This document shows, in pieces, positions 50,402 to 59,686 of a stretch of 64,000 nucleotides of DNA. The stretch spans positions 1,612,001 through 1,676,000 of the forward strand of contig CAWCHQ010000001.1 in the NCBI GenBank assembly GCA_963795415.1, given 5' to 3'. Each line of letters starts with the position of its first letter. Within the stretch, counting starts at the first letter, position 1. The position numbers and the translations under genes were made by a program. The notes below the pieces were generated by a model. It made no database searches. It saw nothing but the letters and a program-made list of their open reading frames with translations, and had not been told where the DNA came from. The DNA comes from CAVSUZ01 sp963795415. Lineage in GTDB: Bacteria > Pseudomonadota > Alphaproteobacteria > Acetobacterales > Acetobacteraceae.

Positions 50402-51999
50402 ATGCGCGATTTCCACCTTCCCGGACGAAGCCAGGTTTATGCGACCCACGGGATGGCGGCGACGTCGATGCCGGCGGCGACGCTGACCGCACTTGACGTA
50501 CTGCGTAACGGCGGGAACGCGCTCGATGCCGCGGTGGCTGCTTGCGCCGTACTTTGTGTGATCGAGCCGCAGTCGACCGGCATCGGCGGCGATTGCTTTT
50601 GCCTTTATGCGCCGGCCGGAAGCGGCGAAGTCATCGCGCTGAACGGTTCCGGCCGCGCCCCCGCGGCAGCAACGATTGACTGGTATGAAGGGCAGGGGAT
50701 CAGCGCCATCGACAATATCTCGGCTCATAGTGTTACCGTACCGGGCGCCATCAGTGCGTGGGAGGCGCTGTTGGCCGCGCATGGCCGCAAAGGTCTGGAC
50801 GAACTGCTGCGGCCTGCCATCGGTTTCGCCGCGGAAGGTTGGCCAGTGCATGACAAGGTGGCGTGGGACTGGGCCAGGCTGGAAAGCAAATTGCGCGGCA
50901 ACGGCACAAACGCCTTCCTTCGCGGCGGCCACGCCCCCCGCCCGGGCGACATGTTCCGCCAGCCGGCGTTGGCCGAGACCCTCCGCGCCATTGCATCGCG
51001 CGGCGCCAAAGCGTTCTACGAAGGCCCGGTTGCCGCCGACATTGTCGCCACGTTGCGCGAACGGGGGGGCTGCACACTGAGGAGGATTTCGCAGCCGGCG
51101 CCCACGATGCGGAGTTCGTCAAGCCGATCAGCCTGCGGTGGCGAGGTTACGACGTATTCCAATGCCCCCCGAACGGGCAGGGAATTGTCGCTCTGGTGAT
51201 CCTCGGCATCCTTGAAGGACTTGAAGCGCCGCCCGAAGGCCCAGCCAGCGCGCTGCGCTATCACCGGCACATCGAGGCTGCGCGCCTGGCGTACCGCGAC
51301 CGTGATGCATTTGTGGCCGATCCTTCGCAGGTTGCCGTGCCGCTTAAGAAGCTGCTCGACCGCTCTTATTTGGATGGTCTGCGGGACCTGATTGACGACC
51401 GCCGCGCCATTCGCAACCTGCCCAACGCCGGCGAGGCCATTTTACCGCCGCATAAGGACACGATTTACCTCTGCGTCGTTGATCGCGATGGCAATGCCTG
51501 CAGCTTCATCAACTCGCTTTTCGAAGGTTTCGGCTCGGCGATCCTTGCCGAACGCTCGGGCGTGATGCTGCACAACCGTGGCTTCGGCTTCCGCGTACAG
51601 CGCGGCCACCCCAACTGCATCGCGCCGCATAAGCGACCGCTTCACACGATCATTCCCGGCATGGTGATGAGGAATGGTGAAGCGGTCATGCCCTACGGCG
51701 TCATGGGGGGCCATTTCCAGCCCATGGGTCACTCGCTCTTTCTCACCAACCATCTGGAATTCGGCCTGGATCTTCAGGAATCCATTGAGCTCCCCCGATT
51801 GATGCCGCTGAGAAATAAGGTGCAGATCGAGCGTGGCATCGCCCCGGAGGTATGCGATATGCTCGCGCGGCTGGGACACGAGCTGGAACTTGTCGAACGT
51901 CCGCATGGCGGCGCCCAGGCAATCTGGATCGATCGCGCGCGCGGGTGTTTGATCGCCGGATCGGAATCGCGCAAGGATGGCTGCGCGCTGGGTTACTGA
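50402..51999 (+). pseudogene. Gamma-glutamyltransferase family protein, one frameshift
   Basis: The N-terminal half reads MAATSMPAATLTALDVLRNG, GNALDAAVAACAVLCVIEPQ and STGIGGDCFCLYAP. The C-terminal half, in another frame from LHTEEDFAAGAHDAEFV, holds KDTIYLCVVDRDGNACSFIN with the catalytic Thr and FGSAILAERSGVMLHNRGFG. The frames meet at seven G at 51063-51069; an eighth G restores one product of about 533 residues with LRERGGLHTEED. No signal peptide is evident, unlike classical periplasmic GGT, so a cytoplasmic oxamate-amidohydrolase-like or related enzyme is possible. It precedes proA. Confidence 0.83.
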
Positions 52000-52004
52000 A
52001 GACC

Positions 52005-53264
52005 ATGCATATCGAAACCGACGCCACCCAACATCTGCAGCCCGCGGCCGCCGTGGCCCGAGATGCCGCGCGCGTTCTGGCGCGAAGTTCCGGCGAGCAC
52101 CGGAACGCCGCATTGCACGCCATGGCTGCCTCGCTGCGCTGCGCCGCGCCCGACATCATGGCTGCGAACGCAAACGACCTTGCCTGTTGCACGGGCACTG
52201 CCGCGTTCCGCGACCGCCTGGCATTAACGGCGGCGCGGGTGGAAGCAATGGCCAAGGGGCTGGAGGAAGTTGCTGCCCTGTCTGATCCGGTGAACCGCAC
52301 CATCGCGGACTGGACTCGTCCGAACGGCCTTCGCATTCAGCGGATCGCTACGCCCGTTGGTGTCATCGGCATGATTTACGAAAGCCGGCCTAACGTCGGT
52401 GCCGACGCAGCCGGTTTGTGCCTCAAATCGGGCAATGCCGTCATCCTGCGCGGCGGATCGGAAAGCCTTCACAGCGCACGCTCCATCCATTCCGCGCTAG
52501 CTAAGGGCTTGCGCGCGGCTGGGCTGCCGGAAACAGCCGTCCAGATCGCGCCTTCGGCCGATCGCGCCTATGTCGCCGCCATGCTGTCCGCGGCCGGGCT
52601 GATAGATTTGATCATCCCGCGCGGCGGAAAGTCGCTGGTCGAGCGTGTGCAGCGTGAGGCGCGTATTCCTGTGCTGGCGCATGCCGAGGGGCTTTGCCAC
52701 ACCTATGTGCACGAAGGTGCCGATCCGCAAATGGCACGGTCAATCGTCGCCAACGCCAAAATGCGGCGCACGGGCATCTGCGGCGCAACCGAGACCCTGC
52801 TTATCGACGCAGCGATCGCACCCAGGCTCTTGCCCCACATCGTTGCCGACTTGCAGCGCCTGGGTTGCGCCTTCCACGCCGATGCGGCCGCTCGGGATAT
52901 CGTGCCTGGGTTGCCGCAAGCTACTGAGGCGGACTTCGACACGGAGTGGCTGGACGCGGTGCTTTCCATACGCGTGGTGGACGGCGTCGATGGCGCGCTG
53001 GCCCACATCGCGCGGCACGGCAGCGAACACACCGATGCCATCGTGACGAATGATCATCGGGCCGCCGAATACTTCCTGCGCAACCTGGATAGCGCGGTGG
53101 GCATGTGGAACGCATCGACGCAGTTCTGCGACGGCGGCGAATTTGGCTTCGGCGCCGAGATCGGGATCGCAACCGGGCGCATTCATGCGCGTGGGCCGGT
53201 GGGCCTGGAGCAACTCACCACTTACCGGTACGTTGTGCGGGGTACGGGTCAGGTGCGTCCCTGA
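52005..53264 (+). CDS. proA: Glutamate-5-semialdehyde dehydrogenase (gamma-glutamyl phosphate reductase)
   Basis: This 419-residue aldehyde dehydrogenase-type enzyme has the ProA pattern: ATPVGVIGMIYESRPNVGAD, KSGNAVILRGGSESLHSARS, LIDLIIPRGGKSLVERVQRE and the catalytic Cys in MRRTGICGATETLLID. It reduces gamma-glutamyl phosphate to the semialdehyde in proline synthesis. It ends in the TGA that overlaps the proposed nadD start. proB is not in the window. Confidence 0.95.
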   Translation: MHIETDATQHLQPAAAVARDAARVLARSSGEHRNAALHAMAASLRCAAPDIMAANANDLACCTGTAAFRDRLALTAARVEAMAKGLEEVAALSDPVNRTIADWTRPNGLRIQRIATPVGVIGMIYESRPNVGADAAGLCLKSGNAVILRGGSESLHSARSIHSALAKGLRAAGLPETAVQIAPSADRAYVAAMLSAAGLIDLIIPRGGKSLVERVQREARIPVLAHAEGLCHTYVHEGADPQMARSIVANAKMRRTGICGATETLLIDAAIAPRLLPHIVADLQRLGCAFHADAAARDIVPGLPQATEADFDTEWLDAVLSIRVVDGVDGALAHIARHGSEHTDAIVTNDHRAAEYFLRNLDSAVGMWNASTQFCDGGEFGFGAEIGIATGRIHARGPVGLEQLTTYRYVVRGTGQVRP

Positions 53265-53878
53265 CAAGGGAGAAGCTTCCGCGATTTGGCGATCGCCGGC
53301 GCATCCGGGTCGGCATCCTTGGGGGATCGTTCAATCCTGCCCATGTGGGCCACCTGCATGTTGCGCGACTGGCACGGATGCATCTGCGACTCGATCAGGT
53401 GTGGCTGCTGGTCTCTCCCGGAAATGTTTTGAAACCCCAGGCAGGGATGGCATCATTTGAAGACCGGGTCGCATCCGCCATGAGCATAGCGGACGGGCAG
53501 CGGGTCGTGGCAACCGGGATCGAGGCGGCGTTGAGAACGCGCTATAGCATCGATACAATCACTGAACTTCAGCGGCGCTTTCCGCGTATAGAATTTGTCT
53601 GGGTGATGGGGGCGGACATATTGGAGCAACTCCCGCGCTGGCGGCGCTGGACCGACTTCGTCACGCGCGTGCCGCTCCTGGTGCTACCCCGGCCGCCGTT
53701 CACCCATCGCGCCTTGGCCGGCAAAGCGGCAAGGCGTTTGCGTCGTTACCGCCAGCCTGTCGGCGCTACGTCCGTTCTGGCCGGTGCTGCCACCCCTGCC
53801 TGGATCGCCTTGCTCGCTCCGCAAAATTCTTTGTCGGCCAGCGCCATTCGCGCGGCCCGTGAAGGAGTTGTGCCATAG
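53261..53878 (+). CDS. nadD: Nicotinate-nucleotide adenylyltransferase, probable CTG start
   Basis: This protein of about 205 residues has the NadD nucleotidyltransferase loop VGILGGSFNPAHVGHLHVAR, LRLDQVWLLVSPGNVLKPQ, FVWVMGADILEQLPRWRRW and the NSLSASAIRAA ATP-binding segment. It makes NaAD in NAD synthesis. No ATG, GTG or TTG lies between 53105 (deep inside proA) and the catalytic loop; the likely start is CTG at 53261, overlapping the proA stop as CTGA, with AGG seven bases upstream. That gives LTREKLPRFGDRRRIRVGIL. Confidence 0.9.
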   Translation: MTREKLPRFGDRRRIRVGILGGSFNPAHVGHLHVARLARMHLRLDQVWLLVSPGNVLKPQAGMASFEDRVASAMSIADGQRVVATGIEAALRTRYSIDTITELQRRFPRIEFVWVMGADILEQLPRWRRWTDFVTRVPLLVLPRPPFTHRALAGKAARRLRRYRQPVGATSVLAGAATPAWIALLAPQNSLSASAIRAAREGVVP

Positions 53879-53925
53879 TCAAACTGCCTGCCACTCCCGG
53901 ACCGCGCAAACCCGTCAAGCGCAAG

Positions 53926-54384
53926 GTGCCGCGTCCGTTGCCTGCAGCCGACAAAACACCAGGAACCGCGTTGAAGAAGGCCGTTGTCGCAGGCCCGCGC
54001 AGAGTCCTGGCAAATCGCGACGAGGGCGCTGCCACTCGCGCGCAACTGGAACGGCTGCAGCACATCATTACCGCTAGCCTGGAGGACGACAAGGCCGAGA
54101 ATTTGGTGGTTTTGGACCTTGAGGGGAAAGCGACATTTTGCGATCGCATGATCGTTGCGACCGGATTGGCCGACCGGCAGATCAACGCAATGGCCGAGCA
54201 TCTGGTCGAGAAGCTGCACGAAGCCGGGCTGAAGCGCGTGCAGGTGGAAGGCACACAGGGCGCCGAATGGGTGTTGATCGATGCGGGTGATTTTGTCGTC
54301 CACCTCTTCAAGCCCGGAGCGCGGGCAATGTACGCGCTTGAGCGCATGTGGGGGAGCGATCTGGACGAAGTGGTGGAGGGCTGA
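53926..54384 (+). CDS. rsfS: Ribosome silencing factor
   Basis: This 152-residue protein has the RsfS (DUF143) domain: LQHIITASLEDDKAENLVVL, DRMIVATGLADRQINAMAEH, HEAGLKRVQVEGTQGAEWVL and IDAGDFVVHLFKPGARAMYA. RsfS binds L14 on the large subunit and blocks subunit joining under starvation. nadD-rsfS pairs are common. The GTG at 53926 is a probable start; the frame is open further upstream, with no ATG. Confidence 0.92.
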   Translation: MPRPLPAADKTPGTALKKAVVAGPRRVLANRDEGAATRAQLERLQHIITASLEDDKAENLVVLDLEGKATFCDRMIVATGLADRQINAMAEHLVEKLHEAGLKRVQVEGTQGAEWVLIDAGDFVVHLFKPGARAMYALERMWGSDLDEVVEG

Positions 54385-54405
54385 TTTCGCCGGCGCAGGC
54401 GGGCG

Positions 54406-54957
54406 CTATCCCCTCTGCCGTGGCTTCATGTGGGGCGATCCGGCTATTGCCTGTATTCGCACGCCTTGTGGCCCGGTAATTGGGTGATCGCGAAAAAAGA
54501 TTTTCAGCGGCGTGCAATAGAACGCATTGCACAGATCGGAGCGCAGCGAGCGCGGCAGGGCGCAGCCGGCCGCAGCGTGGAAGACGCAGCTACCGGCGAA
54601 ACTCTGATCAGGCAGATAGGAAGCGTAAAGTTCCGCAAGACCACGCCGGCCAAGGTTCGGGCGTTCCCGCGCAACACGTTGCATAGTGTCGTCATCAAGA
54701 TACGCGTGTGTGCCGCCCTTGGAGCAGCACTCGCCGCAGCAGGCCGTACAAGCCCAGGCGGCAAGATCTTGCTGCGCAGGTGTGGGGCCGCTGTCGGCCC
54801 GTTGGCGGCGGGGCCGCGGGGCTGCCTCCATCGCCTCCCAGATGATTTGCCGCAAACGGGCCAGGAACGCGCTCCTGCGCTCCCTAGGTGACGGCGCGAG
54901 CGTGCCTCGGTAGGATGGAACCGTCAGGACGACGGGCCTTGTGTCGCTGGAAGTCAT
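54406..54957 (-). CDS. YkgJ-like cysteine-cluster protein
   Basis: This protein of about 183 residues has a cluster ACTACCGECCSKGGTHAYLD and, later, a second set in CVFHAAAGCALPRSLRSD and LCNAFYC. The cysteine spacing resembles the YkgJ/CxxCxxCC family, thought to bind iron-sulfur or zinc. Convergent with rsfS. I start it at ATG 54957; an ORF start 27 bases upstream is less likely. Function unknown. Confidence 0.75.
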   Translation of the reverse strand: MTSSDTRPVVLTVPSYRGTLAPSPRERRSAFLARLRQIIWEAMEAAPRPRRQRADSGPTPAQQDLAAWACTACCGECCSKGGTHAYLDDDTMQRVARERPNLGRRGLAELYASYLPDQSFAGSCVFHAAAGCALPRSLRSDLCNAFYCTPLKIFFRDHPITGPQGVRIQAIAGSPHMKPRQRG

Positions 54958-55436
54958 GGCTCCTTTGGTATACCTCTTTGCCAAGAGTCCGTCGCCAAGG
55001 GTCCGTCCGGAATTGTTTTGTGGTCTGACAAAGCTTTCTGACCATCAGGCGGATTGAGGCCCCAACGCGACAGCAAGCGGTTCCAGTCGTCCCGTCGGAG
55101 CGGTTCGGCAGTAGATGAAGCGCCAGTGTCCCGAATTGGCAGTTCGCCGTTGTGGATTGGCGGTCGGTTCGGGACACTGGCTCTTTGTTTTCAGTGGCCT
55201 GCTGATCCCCTCGTCCACCACACGATGCGGCGAAGTTCGCGGGCAGGACAATAGATCGGCTCATGGGACGACGGCGATGCGACGATGTTGGTGCTTCAGC
55301 GGCGTCTTCACCCGGAACCATCCGCCATTCCGCGCGACAGCCCCTATGAACAAGCACTGAACTGTGAGTGGGCCCCGCCGCTTCCGAAGCGTTTCCCCTG
55401 TGGCGCCAATCCCGGCGCAGCAGGAGAGATGAACCC
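54958..55436. other. 479-bp interval with a dispersed repeat and no gene
   Basis: This interval holds the repeat at 55125-55252 and short open frames without a domain. No RNA gene is recognised. A ribosome site (AGGAGAGATG) at its end belongs to the Q/N-rich gene. Confidence 0.5.
55125..55252. repeat. Dispersed repeat, inverted partner of 14178-14306
   Basis: AGTGTCCCGAATTGGC and GGTTCGGGACACT bound the inner palindrome, and TTTTCAGTGGCCTGCTGATC with GCGGCGAAGTTCGC match the 14178-14306 block in inverse orientation. The copy is more decayed at its inverted ends than its partner. Confidence 0.72.
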
Positions 55437-56183
55437 ATGCGGACACTGATGATCGCCGCCGTCGCCACGGCGGTTGGATTTGCCGCGCCTGCGTTCGCGC
55501 AAGGCAACAACGGATCATGGAATGGCCAAGCCTATGACCAAGGCTCCAGCCAGCAGCAGCAATTCCAGGGACAGAACTTCCAGGGGACCCAGGAAAACGG
55601 ACGAATGCTCCAGCAGAAAATCTATCAGGATCTCAGCGAGGGCGGATTCACTGATATCCAGGTGGTTCCCCGCTCCTTTGTCGTCCACGCCCGGGACCGC
55701 GACGGCAATCCGGTCACGATGATGATCTCGCCCAATTCCGTAACCGCCCTGACCGCCCTGTCACGGGGTCAGAACGGGAACAACTCTGAACAGAATGGCC
55801 AAAATTTCGGACAGAACCAGGGTCAGAACGGCCAGGGTTACGATCAATACGGTCAGAACAGCCAGAACTCTGGCCAAAATGGCTGGTACGGTAACCAGAA
55901 CTTCAGCTCCAACCCTGGCCAGAACGGCTGGAATAGCGGTCAGAGCTACGGCGCAAACTCCGGCCAGAACGAATGGAGCGGCGGTCAGAATGGGTTCGCC
56001 GGCCGCCAGAGCTACAACAACATGAATAACGGCCAGAACGGTCAGGTATATGGCCAGAATGAAAGCGGCGGGGGCGGCAACCAGGCCGATAACGGAATGA
56101 TGGGCAGCAACGGCATGAGCAACTCCGCCCAGTCCGGAAACGCCATCAATTCCCCGAACGGAAACGGCTCCTACAGCCGCTAA
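55437..56183 (+). CDS. Exported Q/N/G-rich low-complexity protein with a PepSY-like N-terminal part
   Basis: The 248-residue protein has a signal peptide (MRTLMIAAVATAVGFAAPAF then AQG). Residues about 55-105 (MLQQKIYQDLSEGGFTDIQV, VPRSFVVHARDRDGNPVTMM) look like a small PepSY-type alpha/beta domain. Residues 110 to the end are dominated by repeated GQN motifs (NGQNFGQNQGQNGQGYDQYG and similar) with interspersed Tyr and Trp. AGGAGAGATGAACCC precedes the ATG at 55437. It is followed by two terminator-like hairpins. Function unknown. Confidence 0.83.
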   Translation: MRTLMIAAVATAVGFAAPAFAQGNNGSWNGQAYDQGSSQQQQFQGQNFQGTQENGRMLQQKIYQDLSEGGFTDIQVVPRSFVVHARDRDGNPVTMMISPNSVTALTALSRGQNGNNSEQNGQNFGQNQGQNGQGYDQYGQNSQNSGQNGWYGNQNFSSNPGQNGWNSGQSYGANSGQNEWSGGQNGFAGRQSYNNMNNGQNGQVYGQNESGGGGNQADNGMMGSNGMSNSAQSGNAINSPNGNGSYSR

Positions 56184-56195
56184 AGCAGGCGCGGG

Positions 56196-56220
56196 GCGTG
56201 TTCAGGCATGCCAAACACGC
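56196..56220 (+). terminator. Hairpin after the Q/N/G-rich gene
   Basis: GCGTGTT and AACACGC pair around an 11-base loop, 13 bp after the stop codon. It lacks a strong T-run, so it may be part of a composite terminator with the next hairpin. Confidence 0.5.
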
Positions 56221-56234
56221 TCTGGGTGCAAAAA

Positions 56235-56265
56235 GGGGCGGGCTTGCTCGCCCCGTTCCTTCCTG
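56235..56265 (+). terminator. Probable rho-independent terminator after the Q/N/G-rich gene
   Basis: GGGGCG and CGCCCC pair around GGCTTGCT, preceded by AAAA and followed by the pyrimidine-rich GTTCCTTCCTGTTC. The T-content is moderate but clear for such a GC-rich genome. Confidence 0.6.
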
Positions 56266-56418
56266 TTCGACCGACATCGCTCTATCGTTGCTCACTAGGC
56301 GTGAGATCGCTTAAGGCGTAACAGCCGAAAAGTGGGATTCCCGCGCTGAAACCAAAAAGTCGGGAGCGCGTGACCGGCTCAATCCGAACCGGACACGCTC
56401 CCAACGGGGGGCAACCAG

Positions 56419-58527
56419 ATGGGCGAGGCAGGAACGGTTCGGCTGGACCGTGAAGGTGAGATCGGCGTCATCACGGTCGATAATCCTCCGGTAAATGCCC
56501 TCGGCCCTGGCATTTCGGACGGTATCATCGCCGCGGTGCGTGCCGCTGCCGCGGACCCGGCGATCCGCGCGATCGTGCTGCTCGGCGCGGGAAGAAGCTT
56601 CATCGCCGGGGCCGACATCCGGCAATTCGGCAAGGCTCGCGAAAGACCTCCGCTCGGCCAGCGCGTTTACGACATCCTGGACGCCAGCGAAAAGCCGGTG
56701 GTCGCCGCCATCCATGGTTACGCGCTCGGCGGCGGACTGGAGATCGCGCTGGCCTGTAATTACCGCATCGCCGTTCCCACCGCCAAAGTAGGATTGCCGG
56801 AGGTTCTGATCGGCATCCTGCCGGGTGGGGGCGGGACCCAGCGCCTGCCGCGTCTCGCCGGCCCCAAGGCGGCCCTGGAAATGATCACCTCCGGGCGGCA
56901 CGTCCCCGCGCCCGAGGCGGCGCGGCTTGGGATCCTCGATGCCGTGCTGCCGGACGGCGCTGACCTGCGCGCCGGCGCTCTCGCTTTCGCAGCACAGATC
57001 GCGGACCGGCACCCGCTTCCCCGGGTGCGGGACTGCGAACGCCTGACCGACGCAAGGACCGACCCCGGCCTGTTCGACGCCATGCGGAAATCGATCGCGC
57101 GCCGGGCGCGCAACCAGAAGGCACCCTATCACTGCATCGCCGCCGTGGAGGCGGCATGCACTCTGCCATTTGATGATGGTCTTAAACGAGAACAGGAGCT
57201 GTTTGCGGAGCTGGAGAACTCCGAGGAGGCGCGGGCGCTGCGCTATGCCTTCTTCGCGGAGCGCGAGGCCGCCAAGCTTCCCGATATTCCCACAACCGTC
57301 CGCCCGAAGGAATTTCGCGCGATTGGCATCGTTGGCGCCGGAACGATGGGCGGCGGCATCGCCATGACATTCGCCGACGCCGGCTATTCCGTGCGCATTC
57401 TTGATGCCACACCTGAGGCGCTGGCACGCGGGATGGAACGGGTGCGGGGCAACTATGCCACCTCCGTCCGGCGCGGCAGCCTCGCCGGGGAAGAAATGCA
57501 ATGGCGTCTTGCCCGCATCGTCCCTGTCACCGGCTACGAAGCCATCGCCGACTGCGACATCGTGATCGAGGCGGTCTTCGAGGAGATGGACGCCAAGCGC
57601 CCGGTCTTCCGCAAGCTCGACGCCGTCATGCGAAAGGGCGCGCTGCTGCTGTCGAACACCTCGGCGCTGGACATCAACGAGCTGGCACGCGAAACCGCCC
57701 GCCCCGGCGAGGTGGCCGGCGCGCACTTCTTCAGCCCAGCAAACGTCATGAAACTGCTGGAGGTGGTGCGGGGCCGGCAGTCATCGCCCGAAACCCTCGC
57801 AACGGTCATGCAGATGGGTCGCAAGGTCGGCAAGATTTCGGTCATGGCCGGGAACACCGATGGTTTCGTCGCCAACCGTTCGCGCGCGCCCTTCACCACT
57901 GAATTGGTGATCCTGTTGGAGGAAGGCTGCCTGCCGGAGCAGGTGGACAAGGTGCTGGTGGATTTTGGGTACCCGATGGGGCCGTTCGCCGTGGGCGATC
58001 TTGCCGGTCTGGATATCGGCGCGGCAAGCCGGCGGCGCCGGGCCGCGACGAACCCGGGGTATCGGGCGCTGCCCATCGCCGACCGGCTGGTGGAACTAGG
58101 GCGCTACGGCCAGAAGACCGGTGCTGGCTGGTACAAGTACGAGAGGGGCGACCGCACGCCCCGTCCGGATCCTAGGGTGGCGAGTATCATCCGTCAGGTT
58201 GCTGTCGGCCTGGGCATACGCCAGCGCAGCTTCACGGACGACGAGATATTGCGCCGGCTGCTCTTCGCCTCGGTGAATGAAGCCTGCCGCATTCTGGAGG
58301 AAGGCAAAGCCTACCGCGCCAGCGACATCGATGTGATGTGGCTGCACGGTTTCGGTTTCCCCCGTTACCGCGGCGGTCTCATGATCTGGGCGGACGGGAT
58401 CGGCGCGAGCGCGGTTTACGAGCAGGTCTCCGAATGGCACCGCGAATACGGCGATCGCTGGGCGCCGTCACGGCTGCTGCGGGAGGTCGCGGAAAACAAC
58501 GGCAGCTTCCGAGAGCTTCGGGCGTGA
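56419..58527 (+). CDS. Bifunctional enoyl-CoA hydratase / 3-hydroxyacyl-CoA dehydrogenase (FadB/FadJ type)
   Basis: This 702-residue fusion has an N-terminal crotonase part (GRSFIAGADIRQFGKARERP, LPEVLIGILPGGGGTQRLPR) and a C-terminal dehydrogenase with the NAD loop GIVGAGTMGGGIAMTFADAG, catalytic His/Glu region AHFFSPANVMKLLEVV, NTDGFVANRSRAPFT and a second helical domain (LHGFGFPRYRGGLMIWADGI). It would carry out the second and third steps of fatty acid beta-oxidation. No thiolase lies next to it, so it may be a FadB/FadJ-like paralogue. Confidence 0.93.
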   Translation: MGEAGTVRLDREGEIGVITVDNPPVNALGPGISDGIIAAVRAAAADPAIRAIVLLGAGRSFIAGADIRQFGKARERPPLGQRVYDILDASEKPVVAAIHGYALGGGLEIALACNYRIAVPTAKVGLPEVLIGILPGGGGTQRLPRLAGPKAALEMITSGRHVPAPEAARLGILDAVLPDGADLRAGALAFAAQIADRHPLPRVRDCERLTDARTDPGLFDAMRKSIARRARNQKAPYHCIAAVEAACTLPFDDGLKREQELFAELENSEEARALRYAFFAEREAAKLPDIPTTVRPKEFRAIGIVGAGTMGGGIAMTFADAGYSVRILDATPEALARGMERVRGNYATSVRRGSLAGEEMQWRLARIVPVTGYEAIADCDIVIEAVFEEMDAKRPVFRKLDAVMRKGALLLSNTSALDINELARETARPGEVAGAHFFSPANVMKLLEVVRGRQSSPETLATVMQMGRKVGKISVMAGNTDGFVANRSRAPFTTELVILLEEGCLPEQVDKVLVDFGYPMGPFAVGDLAGLDIGAASRRRRAATNPGYRALPIADRLVELGRYGQKTGAGWYKYERGDRTPRPDPRVASIIRQVAVGLGIRQRSFTDDEILRRLLFASVNEACRILEEGKAYRASDIDVMWLHGFGFPRYRGGLMIWADGIGASAVYEQVSEWHREYGDRWAPSRLLREVAENNGSFRELRA

Positions 58528-58584
58528 CGAGGGCTGGAATGGCGCAGGATCGTGGTCGAATAGCTGGACCATCTGGCTTCACCC

Positions 58585-59319
58585 TCACCGCTTCCGCCCA
58601 ACAGCAACTCGCTGCCGGTTCCGCCCAGCCAGCTGATTAAGCAGCTCGACAAACAGCGAAAAGCTGATCGCCGCGTAAATATAGCCCCTGGGCACGTGCG
58701 CACCGAAACCATCGGCGATCAGCGTCATGCCGATCAGAAGCAGAAACGACAGCGCCAGCATCTTCACTGTCGGATGCCGGTTGACAAAGCCGGAAACCGG
58801 CGCAGCCGCAATCATCATCACCCCGACCGCAAGAGCCACCGCGGCCATCATCACCGGAAGCCGGTTCGTCATCCCCACCGCCGTGATGATGCTGTCGAGC
58901 GAAAACACAATGTCGAGCAGCGCGATCTGCACGATTGGTGCGGCAAGGCCGGCACGCTCCGCCTGCGTATCCTCACGCTCGCCGCCGCCCTCGATCCTGT
59001 CGTGAATCTCGCCGGTACCCTTATAGACCAGAAACAACCCACCGCCGATCAGGATCAGGTCGCGCCAGGAAAACGCCCACCCGGCGACACTCAATACCGG
59101 CGCGGTCAGCCGCATGATCCAGGCGATGGCGCCGAGCAGACCAAGCCGCAGCCCCAGCGCGAGCGACAGCCCGATCCGCCGCGCGATGACCTGCCGCGGC
59201 GGCGGCAGACGCGCGGCGAGGATCGACAGGAACACCACATTGTCGATTCCCAGCACGATCTCGAGCGCGGTCAGCGTCAGCAGACTCGTCCAGATCTGCG
59301 GATCTGAAAGCCAGTCCAT
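58585..59319 (-). CDS. TerC family integral membrane protein
   Basis: This 244-residue protein has about seven membrane helices and the two acidic repeats of the TerC family: LEIVLGIDNVVFLSILAA and LDIVFSLDSIITAVGM. TerC-type proteins take part in metal ion homeostasis and tellurite resistance; some relatives export manganese. It ends the minus-strand group that includes the TerB-like gene and a small membrane protein upstream. Confidence 0.9.
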   Translation of the reverse strand: MDWLSDPQIWTSLLTLTALEIVLGIDNVVFLSILAARLPPPRQVIARRIGLSLALGLRLGLLGAIAWIMRLTAPVLSVAGWAFSWRDLILIGGGLFLVYKGTGEIHDRIEGGGEREDTQAERAGLAAPIVQIALLDIVFSLDSIITAVGMTNRLPVMMAAVALAVGVMMIAAAPVSGFVNRHPTVKMLALSFLLLIGMTLIADGFGAHVPRGYIYAAISFSLFVELLNQLAGRNRQRVAVGRKR

Positions 59320-59374
59320 CAGTGGTGCTAAAAGCGCGCTCCCGTCTCAGTCCACGGGTCAGGGGTGTAGGGTG

Positions 59375-59686
59375 TCATGCATCTCTCGTTTTGCGTTGGG
59401 TTGGTCGGCGGGTTCCCGCCCACCAGCTCTCGGCCGCGTTGATCGCCCGGACCGTGGGCCCGCGGACCAGCGGAAAGTCTTCCGCCAGTAGCAGCGCACC
59501 CAGCGGCAGCATCCATATCCCGAGGATCGGCAGAAAGCTCAGCAGGCCGCCCGCGATCAGCGATACGCCGAGCGGAATACGCAGCCATTTCGCCTCAGGC
59601 TGCAGCACGCGGGCTACCGCCGTCTGCACCGGCCGGGGCAGCCGCGCTGACAGCCGCCGCAGGTGGTGGGTATGTTCGGCCGTCAT
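59375..59686 (-). CDS. Small membrane protein (103 aa)
   Basis: It starts MTAEHTHHLRRLSARLPRPV and has hydrophobic stretches LGVSLIAGGLLSFLPILGIW and MLPLGALLLAEDFPLVRG. The ILGIWMLPLGALLLAED region loosely recalls the small PGPGW-type membrane proteins. Its ATG overlaps the stop of the TerB-like gene by four bases. Function unknown. Confidence 0.7.
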   Translation of the reverse strand: MTAEHTHHLRRLSARLPRPVQTAVARVLQPEAKWLRIPLGVSLIAGGLLSFLPILGIWMLPLGALLLAEDFPLVRGPTVRAINAAESWWAGTRRPTQRKTRDA

